Below, piece by piece: positions 27,201-34,281 of a stretch of DNA of 64,000 nt (position 1 is its first letter; the number at the start of each line of letters is the position of its first letter). The stretch lies in the NCBI GenBank assembly GCA_965223435.1, contig CBDCWQ010000021.1:930001-994000 (forward strand). Direction: 5' to 3'. The notes beneath the pieces were generated by a model. The model was not told the DNA's origin and did no database searches. It saw nothing but the letters and a program-made list of their open reading frames with translations. A program made the translations under genes and the position numbers. Source of the DNA: CBDCWQ01 sp965223435 (GTDB lineage: Bacteria > Myxococcota > Kuafuiibacteriia > Kuafuiibacteriales > Kuafuiibacteriaceae).

Positions 27201-30200
27201 ACCTCCGCTTGAGGAGTCGGACCTCGTGGGCTTCGAGAGGCTGAGGCTTGATGCGATTCGAACACTCTTGATCAGCGATTTTTCGCCCGCCCGCTTCGAT
27301 ACCCTCTTCGATCGAATTGCGGCGCTTCTTTTTATCCAAGACCAAGCCGAAAGTGGCCGCTCCCCCAGCCAATGGGACTCGTTCGTTCTTTTACGCGACG
27401 AGTTTTGGCTCCGTGCCGACGCGTTTCTCACTCACCTTTGTGACCAGCAGCTTTCGTACGACATGATTACTACGGCCGACGGATACTTCGGGTTGTCCTG
27501 CGACCAGTTGGAGGCGCTCTACGCGGCCCTAAAAATCGAGCGGTTCGGGACCGCCGCCGATGTTCTCCTGTCCCTGGGTGGCCCCACTGAGCCGCGTGTG
27601 GTTCATCAGCTCTTGGGTGAGCTGGATATTCTTCGGGACGGGGACTGGGACTTCTATTCGCCTAAGCGCAACATTGTAGACGAAGCTGGGGTGTGCGAAA
27701 CCTGCATCCTCGAGTTGGATCCCATTCGCTTTGACGATGACCCTTCATGGAGTCAGCTGCAGAAACGAATGCGGCAAGAGCTGGCGACGGAATATGATTA
27801 CCGCCTTCGCCGCAACGCACCTATGGGCGGGCGCACCTATCGCTTCAGTCTGCGGGGCATTGATGCCATCGATGCCCTCAATCCGAGTGCACCGAACTTT
27901 TGGAGTGAGCGCGCTCTTTTGTTCCGTGGTATGTTGGAGCACTGGAATGCCGCATCGTTTTCCCCGCCGATTTCTTTCGAGGCGCTTGGGCTGCCTCTCA
28001 GTGCGCAAGCGGCGGCCGATGTGCGACGTCTTCGCGAGCGCATCAACCGAGACTGGCACGGGAGTCTTGTTGATGCGGCGGCTGCGGAGGGTGTGCTTCC
28101 CGGTGCCCTCCATCGGGCGCTTCAGACCGGTGTCCTCGTGGGGCGCGATCAGCCTTTGGGCTTGAAGAAGCCCGCGCGGGTGGGGTTGAAGATCGCCGGC
28201 GCCACTGAAAGAGGTGCCCTGCGCGTCGAGCCAAATGGCTGTCGCCGCTTCGAGCTCTACAACGATCGTCGAGATCTCCTGGAGTGGAACGTGGTGGCCA
28301 CAGCGTTGCCCGATGGGGTGGCGGCTCAGGTGGTCGTCGACGACCTTCGTCACCGAAGGCTCGCCCGGGGAGAGACCGGGAGCTTTCGGGTGTGTCTCCA
28401 AGCGGATGTTGAAGACGTTTTGCGGCTCACTCGCCGTAGGTCTTATGGCCGTGATGTGGGTTGGCTGGTTCGGGTCCAATGGAACGATGGGCTCGAAGAG
28501 GAGGCCTTTTCGGTAGAGCTGACCGGCGGCGCGTTCGCTGATTCTGTTGGTGAGATCGAGGTCGTGGGGGCCTTTCGCAATCGGCTTCGGATGCCGAGCG
28601 GGGGGTGCCGTCGGTTTGAGGTCATCAATCGGACTTCTGAGGAAATCCCAAGGGGTTTTTTCGCCGAGCCCGAGCAGGGCGAAGATCCACCGGTAGGCTC
28701 CAGTTGGCTCACGGTACAAGAAGAAGGGTATCGGATGATTCCACCCCATGGACGGGGCTTTTTCACGGCCTGCCACCAGGAGGGGGAGCGGGGATACAAG
28801 GGTGGAGGGGTCTACAACAGCGGATGGGGGATCGCGGCCGAGAGGGACTCGGACGGTGATGGTGAATGGTTTGAGGTTGATGTTGTCGTCGACGGATTGG
28901 CGGGGCACTGGTCCTTCGACGGCCACGGGATGGACCGCACCACTGTCGGTTCTCGGTATGCTATCGAATCTGAAGCGCCGGGGGCAGCGCCGGTTTGGGC
29001 GCAAGGGTGGATGGATCAGGCGCTGCGCGGCGGAAGCATCGTCGATCTTCCGTTGATGGATAGCGTGTATACCTATGGCTACAGCCTGCTTGAAACGTCC
29101 GAACCCTTCTCTATTGCTTTTTGGTTGGCGAGACCGGCCCGTGTGGGCGCTTCCCCCCTACCCATCGTCGGAAATCGGGGTCCAGATGGTCTCGACGACG
29201 GGTGGTCTTTGACCTTGGACGCAGAAGACCGACTGGTGTTCGAATGGATGCCGGGTCCGGGCGCACGATTCACGGCATCTTCCCGTGCTCCGGTGGTGTG
29301 GAGCCGATCCGGGCAAGCCGACGCCGACGGGTCTTCCGACCTGTGGGCCCACATTGCGGTGACCTGGGATGGCAAGGACACCGTTCAGATGTTTGTGGAT
29401 GGGCAAGCGGTGGGTACCCGGGGAAGCGCGGATGCGGGCTTTGGTCCGCTCCCCATGCCCCACACCTACCCGGTTCGGGTGGGGTGGCCCGAGGCCGGTC
29501 TCGACCCGGACGCCCCCGGTGCGCTCGACGACCTTCGCTTTTACCGAGGCGCGCTCTCGCGGGTCCAGATCCAGGAGTTGGCGGCGGTGCAATACGCGGC
29601 CGCGGCCGAAGTCTTGCCGGAAGGCGCTGAAGTCCTCTTCGATTTCGAGGTGCGTTCGCTTGAACCCCAATTTTCAGGGTGGAGTCGGTCGGTCACTGGG
29701 GTTCGGGCTGAATCGGTTCTGGTAGAGGGGCGCCGGGGCTACTTGTTCGATCATCCCGCGGTGGTTTCCAAAGTCCATACCGAAAGCACGGATGGGTCGG
29801 AATACAGCAACCTTAAGAACGGCGACCGGTGGATCATGACTGAGCTGAATCCCCCTCGGACGGGTATTCAGGCGCTTTCGTTGGAAGTGACCACTCTTGA
29901 GCCTTCGGCTCTTGGGCACTTCGTCCAGGTTCGTCTGGGCGATGATGTGTATGAAGAAACCTATTGGTCGGGTGAGATCGCCCTAGAGGCCCGCTGTACG
30001 CGGGTGGTGGTTCCGGTCCGCGATGTGGTCCAAAACATATTCTTCGTATTCACGGCCCCGGAGGGTACGGGGCCTGAAGGGGTTGCGGGCCGGTACGTCG
30101 TAGACAATGTCACGCTCTATCACGATTGGGCGCCTGAGATTCCTTCGTCAGGAGGCTCCTGCGTTGCGTTTCCGCCGGTCGAAACCCAGCGTCGAGGACT

Positions 30201-32061
30201 CTGGCTGGCCAGTCCTTTTTCCCAACTTGTTTGGAAACATCGTGCCGCCGGTCTCATGCGTTTTTTCGGCGTGGCGGGCGAACGGTTTGATCGTCGAATT
30301 CGCTTGCGTATTTACAATGATATCGAGCAGGAGGGCCGTTACCGTATTTCTTCGAGTTCTCCAAGTGTCCAGGTACGGGCGGTGCCGGCGCCAAAGGTTG
30401 CACCCCGCTCGGCCGATGTCGATGATGTTGGAGGTCTAGAGGGCCGCATTCCCAAGGCTACCGGAGATCAGTTCGGCGTCGTCGACATCGAAGTGGGGAT
30501 CGATGGAGAAGCGCTGGCTGGCCGCGCGGAAGAAGTGCTGCTCGAAGAATCCTTGGAGATTGGTGTGGAGTTACCCGAGGGGCGTTCGGAATTCGGATCT
30601 GGGGTCTCGACCAAATGGAACGTAGAGTATGCAGTCGAGATTGGGTTTGTGCAGCCATCGCCACAGGGCGCCGACTTTACGCTTGCGGCGCGGGGTCAGT
30701 CCTGCAGCGATGCTTGCGAAATGGTGGGACGTACCTGCAGCGGTTTCGCAAGCGTGGGGTTGGCTTGTGGATTTCACACCGCCGAGCCCGCTTGCAATAA
30801 GGAGACATCAAATCTCTATCAATTGGAGTCGCCCGAAGGGTCGCCGGAACGTACCCAATGCAAGTCGGGCGGGCAAGGATGCGAGTCTGTGCCGCACAGC
30901 GATACAGGATACTGCTGTCGCTGCGGCGAACGCGTGGATGGGCGGATGCCGGAGTCGGGACGGTCCTTTTTGACTCCAGAAGATGTTGCGTTCTGCAATC
31001 GGGCTAAGGATGTTCCCGGAGTTGAGTGCGAGACTTTGGTTTCGTTGTACCGGGGAATGCGCGGGGAAAGTTGGAAACCGGTCAGTGAGTCCGAACGCGT
31101 GCCGTGGATGACGTCAGAGCACATCTGCCGGTGGGAGGGCGTTTACTGTACGGATTCTCGGGTCACCGAGCTCCATCTTTCCGCCCGCGGACTCGAAAAT
31201 GGAGGCTTTCTACCCGATCTCCGTGCCCTTAAGATGCTTCGGAGCCTGGACCTCAGTGGCAACCAATTGAGCGGGTTCCCATCGGCATGGGGCTCTCTGC
31301 AGAAACTTCGGAGGCTCGATCTTCGGAACACGGATTTGGATTCGTTCCCATCCTGGATTAGCGAGTCACCGATGCTTGAGGACCTGTCCCTCGATCACAA
31401 CCGCATTGACGATCCCATTCCACCAGAGTTTGGGCAGCTCACGTCTCTCAAGAACCTGGACCTGAGCCACAACAACATACCCGGCGTCGTTCCCCCTGAG
31501 GTTTGGGAGCTGGACTTGCTCAACATCAACTTGGCCAACAACATGCTGGAAGGACCACTTGTGCCGCCCAGCACCGTGATTGCGTACGATGAGAACGATG
31601 TTCGTACACACGCGCTTTGGCTCCGCGGAACCTATTCGGAGCTCACCGGTCCCCAGCGTGGGTTTTTTATTGAGAACAATCGCGATCACGAAGTGCTTTT
31701 CAAAATCGAGCGCGACCGTCCCCATGTTATCCTCAGGTTTCGAGCCTCCGACGATCGTGTCTTTCTCGAGGGTGAGGCTGAAGTCGACCGCCTTCAAACC
31801 TATGTGACGGTGCCCGCCAGAGGGTATGTTTCGGTGGGTATCGATTTCGATATCGGTCATGGGGGCCGCCTTACCGGTGACGATTTTCGATTCGTCGATA
31901 CCGAGCAGCGCAAAACCTTCCACCGGGCGCTTTTCGTCACCCCACTCGTCGAAGAGAGCGACGATCAGGCCCAACCGGCCTCAGAGCCCGGGAGCAGTGC
32001 AGCGCCGGGCAGTGGTCCCGGAAGTGGTGGCAACGGTGGGCCGGCTCCCGCCGATCGATAA
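21202..32061 (+). CDS. Giant secreted multidomain protein (~3,620 residues)
   Basis: The first of two ATGs (21202, 21205) follows a weak GGGG; a signal peptide follows (FVIVLTLVLWSETPAFSTASA). Order of regions (residues approximate): 30-160 beta-rich, with GWNLVVAPP; 165-265 fibronectin-III-like; 270-790 sialidase/BNR-like Asp-box repeats (SSDGGLSF, SGDGGDSW, STDGGSSF); 840-925 Gly/Ser/Ala repeats; 1000-2200 long helical region with glycosidase-like alpha/alpha flavour (FSWNTKGDDWKDSRLVTGATAWVIHGLG); 2570-2800 LamG-like; 2800-3000 beta; 3170-3260 Cys-rich; 3270-3460 plant-type leucine-rich repeats (CRWEGVYC then five LRRs); then a beta module and a Gly/Ser/Pro tail. Likely a surface or secreted carbohydrate-interacting protein. 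Broken pieces of a second copy lie at 53.9-57.6 kb. Confidence 0.85.
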   Translation: MMGGLVRFVIVLTLVLWSETPAFSTASAAPESVSLEPGWNLVVAPPGGGELSSRLPDDVVVWEAGLAERREAATSVVGGEAYWVHTHGGQTIGAARPTPAAPLVMEPGWQFFQAASGRIPGGTRVDRVLAWDPVKQDYASVSPGHSLQAGLRYWAHVRVIEPYAPSALSAVPHGQSVALYWRAPSIFADGRAIPPGVDLTYHVYRDGLVTHAFVDSQAFEDVVPARGRTYSYAVAAVVRDPDGNVFESIASEPVPVEVRPLQPARDAGAFEAAGVLAEPSGSAALPGAALSSSGGEIFAHVVHVVRGQKAGDVLLYARSAKAGKPGSFSDSRVLERRPGGWTVAELVVAARGLRVGVSWVEAPRAVDTDETGSRLWVVESSDGGLSFSPPRQVGDGASFKRGLDMDYDRLSNQHLVWGAGGKVHYLKNLEGPISNVFDLKRRENATEEVRYLVKIDPEDDSCTGSDCWREERAPLSDEANAQVEWTEERYMIQPSLAIDDDQVTIAGRQIRMWDNRPVVNPAWRAMLAEPIYSEDVVQRSVPVRFVAGWRTTWKKAYEPGDEALLDGLGFQHQYLYEGTWHEQDQIRIAQRPLTEDAWQGTPRQGWKQGTWQDGAFLAWRVSSVATVGEGGGDGMPSYPRMVSAPYGLVLVYEDGTSDDPNREGFNKIQLQASGDGGDSWSEPRTVGLGYVPQVAATDAGSLMVLAYSPDNVQSGAIEVRRSTDGGSSFIGERIRSGRLRPVHWKTHGRGADALRGRVALAAHENLFFAVWIEAKNSIEGDRIVTSRASYLTDVAQYDVALPQLLTGNQAARVTVTAQNTYHMRVHASGSVRLTGPGTGHVLGGQGGPLVGASSVVGSATGVSGGTSGAGSATDVSTGGFGAGSATGVSGGGSGAGSATGHSPGASGSWGPASAGSGQLPAIGQSLLGSSGGLALTLSGGQAEAWISPVGLSVVTDRGVVHLAEVEASSNGPHPATLQGEASVSYIGSDIPHFEASALGNYRKAQWMSDRLFNYVRHDLTEPTSVAYQIEYAPSEDDPLVRIGASNWLSESFGEGRDHDSRYLAGFERVWAYTQGIALATLSRDEGSSSAEALARYLCGRAEWGRVDGNLVSKGWPFSWNTKGDDWKDSRLVTGATAWVIHGLGVFLTSSAFRNLEGKLEREEIEGCYRAALEGLEVHRRSGITEDGRPVSLMTAGYTTQGLDQAATPWNIKGEDGQRLALAREVWDYYDVLDAIGYDTFDEERPPIIGRQFESGGPKPGEGPLGPGAPKTLTEAEFVVLKEEVRAKNVVTEHNLDVLSVLNHAINHAEELELDEAHLTAWRDELREGIFRVLWDEEDRLWRKDLEGARASAPFGSLKRSQIEAALDENDWGRVSTGGMIIDPSDVEAVQTGQMLSRDGFLGAIDSVSGVQTVEIQSGSRTIHFVRSEHVAIDNCSWLSLSVDYDDLTHAEDVDRLGRCLEFTTLAFAKEIEVGNKRYYGTHYFFDEFEDRYISASARQERSFHLEATTGLILGLFKFAEHHPEHPKSSFFKKEAHALWAGVQAFVIDHGFPYSSQRIQDLSTLLTSSTALIWFIDVYEYLEGQAKDLQFPVRSYAEGVSDWANARHVVESYARLQTLTSTHTGLIRSSGPDGVPFTRVDEQALAVMIATHRQDWPTADGWLKGLLRVRARTGGTDAEGVAFDYPEFLSVVDTETGRPLPIGSYHHTGVQMMAYYALGRYLEALDKRAELKDPELEASAREALEDGLAAMLALYWEPFEEDRAHYHMFLVGAPIFEQPWFLTGDNVLAYFAYQQAEKVGILSIPRGETPKWLERLQENVNEYCRRGAVSMLSDRAIGNPVASDAGTVWPSLGPCFAYFAHTRHFREAMSNMQYVLPREKRHDFLVERPLGRTPPKETFPLLETENLLLTDETEAWLHFTELEHVTTPFLWWTLIQEGLGRRALAAIDPRQEELALDEFSWLRSLWGDSAFYHLAGLLLYDPQGAFGVEAGPLFLVPDWPEPPLEESDLVGFERLRLDAIRTLLISDFSPARFDTLFDRIAALLFIQDQAESGRSPSQWDSFVLLRDEFWLRADAFLTHLCDQQLSYDMITTADGYFGLSCDQLEALYAALKIERFGTAADVLLSLGGPTEPRVVHQLLGELDILRDGDWDFYSPKRNIVDEAGVCETCILELDPIRFDDDPSWSQLQKRMRQELATEYDYRLRRNAPMGGRTYRFSLRGIDAIDALNPSAPNFWSERALLFRGMLEHWNAASFSPPISFEALGLPLSAQAAADVRRLRERINRDWHGSLVDAAAAEGVLPGALHRALQTGVLVGRDQPLGLKKPARVGLKIAGATERGALRVEPNGCRRFELYNDRRDLLEWNVVATALPDGVAAQVVVDDLRHRRLARGETGSFRVCLQADVEDVLRLTRRRSYGRDVGWLVRVQWNDGLEEEAFSVELTGGAFADSVGEIEVVGAFRNRLRMPSGGCRRFEVINRTSEEIPRGFFAEPEQGEDPPVGSSWLTVQEEGYRMIPPHGRGFFTACHQEGERGYKGGGVYNSGWGIAAERDSDGDGEWFEVDVVVDGLAGHWSFDGHGMDRTTVGSRYAIESEAPGAAPVWAQGWMDQALRGGSIVDLPLMDSVYTYGYSLLETSEPFSIAFWLARPARVGASPLPIVGNRGPDGLDDGWSLTLDAEDRLVFEWMPGPGARFTASSRAPVVWSRSGQADADGSSDLWAHIAVTWDGKDTVQMFVDGQAVGTRGSADAGFGPLPMPHTYPVRVGWPEAGLDPDAPGALDDLRFYRGALSRVQIQELAAVQYAAAAEVLPEGAEVLFDFEVRSLEPQFSGWSRSVTGVRAESVLVEGRRGYLFDHPAVVSKVHTESTDGSEYSNLKNGDRWIMTELNPPRTGIQALSLEVTTLEPSALGHFVQVRLGDDVYEETYWSGEIALEARCTRVVVPVRDVVQNIFFVFTAPEGTGPEGVAGRYVVDNVTLYHDWAPEIPSSGGSCVAFPPVETQRRGLWLASPFSQLVWKHRAAGLMRFFGVAGERFDRRIRLRIYNDIEQEGRYRISSSSPSVQVRAVPAPKVAPRSADVDDVGGLEGRIPKATGDQFGVVDIEVGIDGEALAGRAEEVLLEESLEIGVELPEGRSEFGSGVSTKWNVEYAVEIGFVQPSPQGADFTLAARGQSCSDACEMVGRTCSGFASVGLACGFHTAEPACNKETSNLYQLESPEGSPERTQCKSGGQGCESVPHSDTGYCCRCGERVDGRMPESGRSFLTPEDVAFCNRAKDVPGVECETLVSLYRGMRGESWKPVSESERVPWMTSEHICRWEGVYCTDSRVTELHLSARGLENGGFLPDLRALKMLRSLDLSGNQLSGFPSAWGSLQKLRRLDLRNTDLDSFPSWISESPMLEDLSLDHNRIDDPIPPEFGQLTSLKNLDLSHNNIPGVVPPEVWELDLLNINLANNMLEGPLVPPSTVIAYDENDVRTHALWLRGTYSELTGPQRGFFIENNRDHEVLFKIERDRPHVILRFRASDDRVFLEGEAEVDRLQTYVTVPARGYVSVGIDFDIGHGGRLTGDDFRFVDTEQRKTFHRALFVTPLVEESDDQAQPASEPGSSAAPGSGPGSGGNGGPAPADR
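23770..23925 (+). repeat. Four 39-bp tandem repeats coding a Gly/Ser/Ala linker
   Basis: Four units of 13 residues follow one another inside the giant gene: GSATGVSGGTSGA, GSATDVSTGGFGA, GSATGVSGGGSGA and GSATGHSPGASGS. They form a flexible linker between the beta-propeller-like and helical regions. In-frame repeats of this length can expand or contract by slippage. Confidence 0.85.
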
Positions 32062-32113
32062 ATCGGGCAACGTTGCGCGCCTGTACTCCACATCCCTTCG
32101 AGCGAAGGCTAAA

Positions 32114-32170
32114 CTAGAGCGCATCTCATAACCTCATTTTCCTGGACCTGGACCTGGACTTGGACCTGGA
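32114..32170 (+). repeat. Left terminal inverted repeat with TGGACC hexamers
   Basis: Begins CTAGAGCGCATCTCATAA and continues to CATTTTCC, then TGGACC, TGGACC, TGGACT, TGGACC, TGGA. It pairs with the right arm with a single mismatch over the first 46 bases (G here, A there, in the eighth position). Confidence 0.9.
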
Positions 32171-32173
32171 TTC

Positions 32174-32527
32174 CTACCGGCGGGTTCGAGGGGGAAGGCA
32201 CATCTTGGAGAGAATGCGAACGATCGGGTCGAGTATCTTAACAGCCTCCCGAACCGATGCTTTGTCGATAAAGCCAGGAGCAAAACAGGCGTCGACAATT
32301 GCTCCACACTCCATAGCGGAGCCTCTGGCGATTGCGTAGAAGCGTTTTTGGTCCGTTGGCCTGGTCTTTCCAGAGCCTTCCGCGATATTGAGCGGGACAG
32401 ACAACGACGCTCGCCGGATTTGGTCCGCAAAACTTGCGTAGCCGGGGGGAAATCGATCCGTGAGCTGCGATGCGAGAGGCAGGAAGGCGATGGCCAACCG
32501 GTAGACTTCGAGATTTCGGTAGTTCAT
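32174..32527 (-). CDS. Four-helix-bundle protein, S23/23S rRNA intervening-sequence family
   Basis: A 117-residue protein of the S23 (IVP) family: NYRNLEVYRLAIAFLPLASQLTDRFP is the typical first helix, then ADQIRRASLSVPLNIAEGSG (the hallmark IRRA-SxSVPxNIAEG) and a third segment ending in ECGAIVDACF. Family members are encoded within 23S rRNA intervening sequences and as accessory variability proteins of retroelements; their biochemical role is not established, though they form basic pentameric barrels that bind nucleic acid. The whole gene lies between inverted repeats. No reverse transcriptase or rRNA is nearby. Confidence 0.9.
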   Translation of the reverse strand: MNYRNLEVYRLAIAFLPLASQLTDRFPPGYASFADQIRRASLSVPLNIAEGSGKTRPTDQKRFYAIARGSAMECGAIVDACFAPGFIDKASVREAVKILDPIVRILSKMCLPPRTRR

Positions 32528-32530
32528 GCG

Positions 32531-32599
32531 TCCAGGTCCAGGTCCAGGTCCAGGTCCAGGTCCAGGTCCAGGAAAATGAGGTTATGAGATGTGCTCTAG
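32531..32599 (-). repeat. Right terminal inverted repeat with seven TCCAGG hexamers
   Basis: Seven exact copies of TCCAGG (32531-32572) are followed by AAAATGAGGTTATGAGATGT and CTCTAG. The array begins 3 bases upstream of the start codon of the enclosed gene, so it also forms that gene's leader. The right array is longer and more uniform than the left, pointing to hexamer slippage. Confidence 0.9.
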
Positions 32600-32714
32600 C
32601 ATAGATTCGTACCGTACGCGCAAGAATGTTTGCGTTCCAAAGGCAGCCTTGTGTTTTAGGTCACATGGTGATCGCGTTGACCGCCACATCTGAGGGCTCA
32701 TACACTTAAAAACA

Positions 32715-33899
32715 GTGAGTTCAAAGCTTCGTCGATATTTCGCTTCTTTTCTCGCCGCCTTAGGGATCGGCGGTGTACTGTATGCTGATCAACGATCTCG
32801 ATGCAAAAATGGTTCTCTTGCACGCACGTGCTTTATTGTCAGCTTCATGGACGTGATGTTCGGCTCCCGCGCTGTTGCGAAGCAAATAAGCGCCAATTTG
32901 TGTGAGAACCACCCGGACAAGGAGTATTCGCTCCAAGCATGCATGAATTGGGGTACGATTGAGCAAGGCGATTCAAACTTCGAACTCGCCGAGGACTTGT
33001 ATAAGTACAGCTGCAAGGAAGGGCTTCGGGTGAGCTGCATCAACCTCGCCGCGTTGCGATCTGAAATGGTGGCATCTGGAGATGACGGCCATTCGTCCAT
33101 TCTAGACGTTCGATCTACGATCTCTGAACTCCAAGCGAACGCACTTCATCACCAAAAGAAGTTTGATCCTCGTATCTTCACCACGAATCCATTCCTGAGC
33201 GGATTCCGGTTGGGCTTGGCCCTGACCGACGAAACGGTTCAACAGTGTTGTCCCGATTGTCGCGTCGACGACACCGCGTATCGATACATGGCGTACCGGC
33301 GTGAGGCTGGCATTCTGGACTATTGGATCTTAGACGAACAAGGTCGGATGGAACACTTCGCGACCATCATCGGTTGTGAAAAGGCGGCCCGTAGAATCGT
33401 ACTCGGCGAAACGGTCAGCAAACCCATCCGACAGCGCCTGAAATTAGGCCACCTAGGCCAAAAAATCGAACAGCACCGCAAAGTATCGGAAGTCTTCCTA
33501 GACATTCATTATGCGATGGAAGCGTTTCTCCTCGATTTCGGACGTTATCCGCCTGTGCTGCAGACGACCTCAGCTCCGGGGACCGAACCCTGCCCAAGCA
33601 GTTGTGACCGAAGCAGCTTGGAGAATTGCGACCGATTTTCATGTATTGGTTTCAAACCTACGAATCACACGAACCATCGATACGCCTGTCAAAGTCTAAC
33701 CGATGACCGGGAGGTTTCAAACTACACGTGCGTCGCGGTCGTAGATCTCGACGGTGTTTCCAACGTCTTTGTCTATGGTACAAACATGCTCGGTGGAGGC
33801 ACAATTGTGGCACCGATCCCCAGCATTGTGCCGACTGGCGATTGCACGGCGGGAAAAACAAAGTCTGGCGAAGTCGTCCACTGCAATGTTGACCTCTAG
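32715..33899 (+). CDS. Exported pilin-like/Sel1-like protein, function unknown
   Basis: The GTG at 32715 begins a protein with a possible N-terminal membrane anchor (YFASFLAALGIGGVLYA). Residues 50-110 contain CMNWGTIEQGDSNFELAEDLYKYSC, similar to Sel1-like Cys-containing repeats. From about residue 260 the sequence reads like the globular part of a type IV pilin-like protein of deltaproteobacteria: MEAFLLDFGRYPP, Cys-rich middle, then TCVAVVDLDGVSNVFVYGTN. Many cysteines suggest disulfides outside the cytoplasm. No pilus genes are nearby. It is convergent with the FHA gene. Confidence 0.6.
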   Translation: MSSKLRRYFASFLAALGIGGVLYADQRSRCKNGSLARTCFIVSFMDVMFGSRAVAKQISANLCENHPDKEYSLQACMNWGTIEQGDSNFELAEDLYKYSCKEGLRVSCINLAALRSEMVASGDDGHSSILDVRSTISELQANALHHQKKFDPRIFTTNPFLSGFRLGLALTDETVQQCCPDCRVDDTAYRYMAYRREAGILDYWILDEQGRMEHFATIIGCEKAARRIVLGETVSKPIRQRLKLGHLGQKIEQHRKVSEVFLDIHYAMEAFLLDFGRYPPVLQTTSAPGTEPCPSSCDRSSLENCDRFSCIGFKPTNHTNHRYACQSLTDDREVSNYTCVAVVDLDGVSNVFVYGTNMLGGGTIVAPIPSIVPTGDCTAGKTKSGEVVHCNVDL

Positions 33900-34281
33900 C
33901 TCTTTCTTTACGTAGCGCATGGCGTCGTAGTACAGCTTCAATCATCGGTTACCGGGGCGGGTGGTGTTTCTGCACAAAGGAGATGGCCTGGTTGCGATCG
34001 AGTTTCACGCCGAAACCTCCTTTTCTCTCGTTGGTGGAGGACGCCGAAAACAAAAGATGATACTGTGTTCGGTGGGCCGCTCTGATTTCCAAGGTTTATG
34101 ACCTCGACGCCCAACTCTGCCGAATCTGGCAAGAGCCACTTCGGCCCGTCGAAGTTCTTCGTCCTACTACGGATTGGTCCCTGACCTGGGCGCTCGGGAG
34201 TACAGCCGATAAGCTCCTCACAATCAGACCCGCTCCGCGTCTATAACGCACGCGATGACTAAGGTTGCTTCCGACCTCAAT
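33900..34281. other. Convergent intergenic region holding a dispersed repeat
   Basis: Between the pilin-like gene and the FHA gene. At about 34016-34051 there is a stretch (CTCGTTGGTGGAGGACGCCG core) that recurs at about 53870-53908 with small indels. On the minus strand it reads STNERKGGFGVKLDRNQAIS, which looks like the end of a broken gene. No intact gene seen. Confidence 0.4.

Larger units (their letters stand above)
32114..32599. mobile_element. Inverted-repeat element carrying an S23 four-helix-bundle gene
   Basis: A 486-bp unit bounded by CTAGAGC at the left and its complement at the right. The arms (32114-32170 and 32534-32599) are near-perfect inverted repeats: about 28 bp of unique sequence with one mismatch, then arrays of the hexamer TGGACC (complement TCCAGG at the right). 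Inside is a single S23/intervening-sequence-type gene. The layout copies the intervening sequences found inside 23S rRNA genes, whose ends fold into a long stem, but here the unit sits in a protein-gene spacer 52 bases after the giant gene. No transposase is present. Confidence 0.7.

Noticed and set aside
22107..31974. Many 60-260 codon minus-strand frames opposite the giant gene
   Set aside because: GC-rich third positions of the giant gene keep antisense frames open; none has a ribosome-binding site with a recognisable protein.
32531..32572. Seven hexamer copies as a CRISPR or VNTR array
   Set aside because: There are no spacers and the unit is only 6 bases; it is a simple tandem array that forms one arm of the inverted-repeat element.
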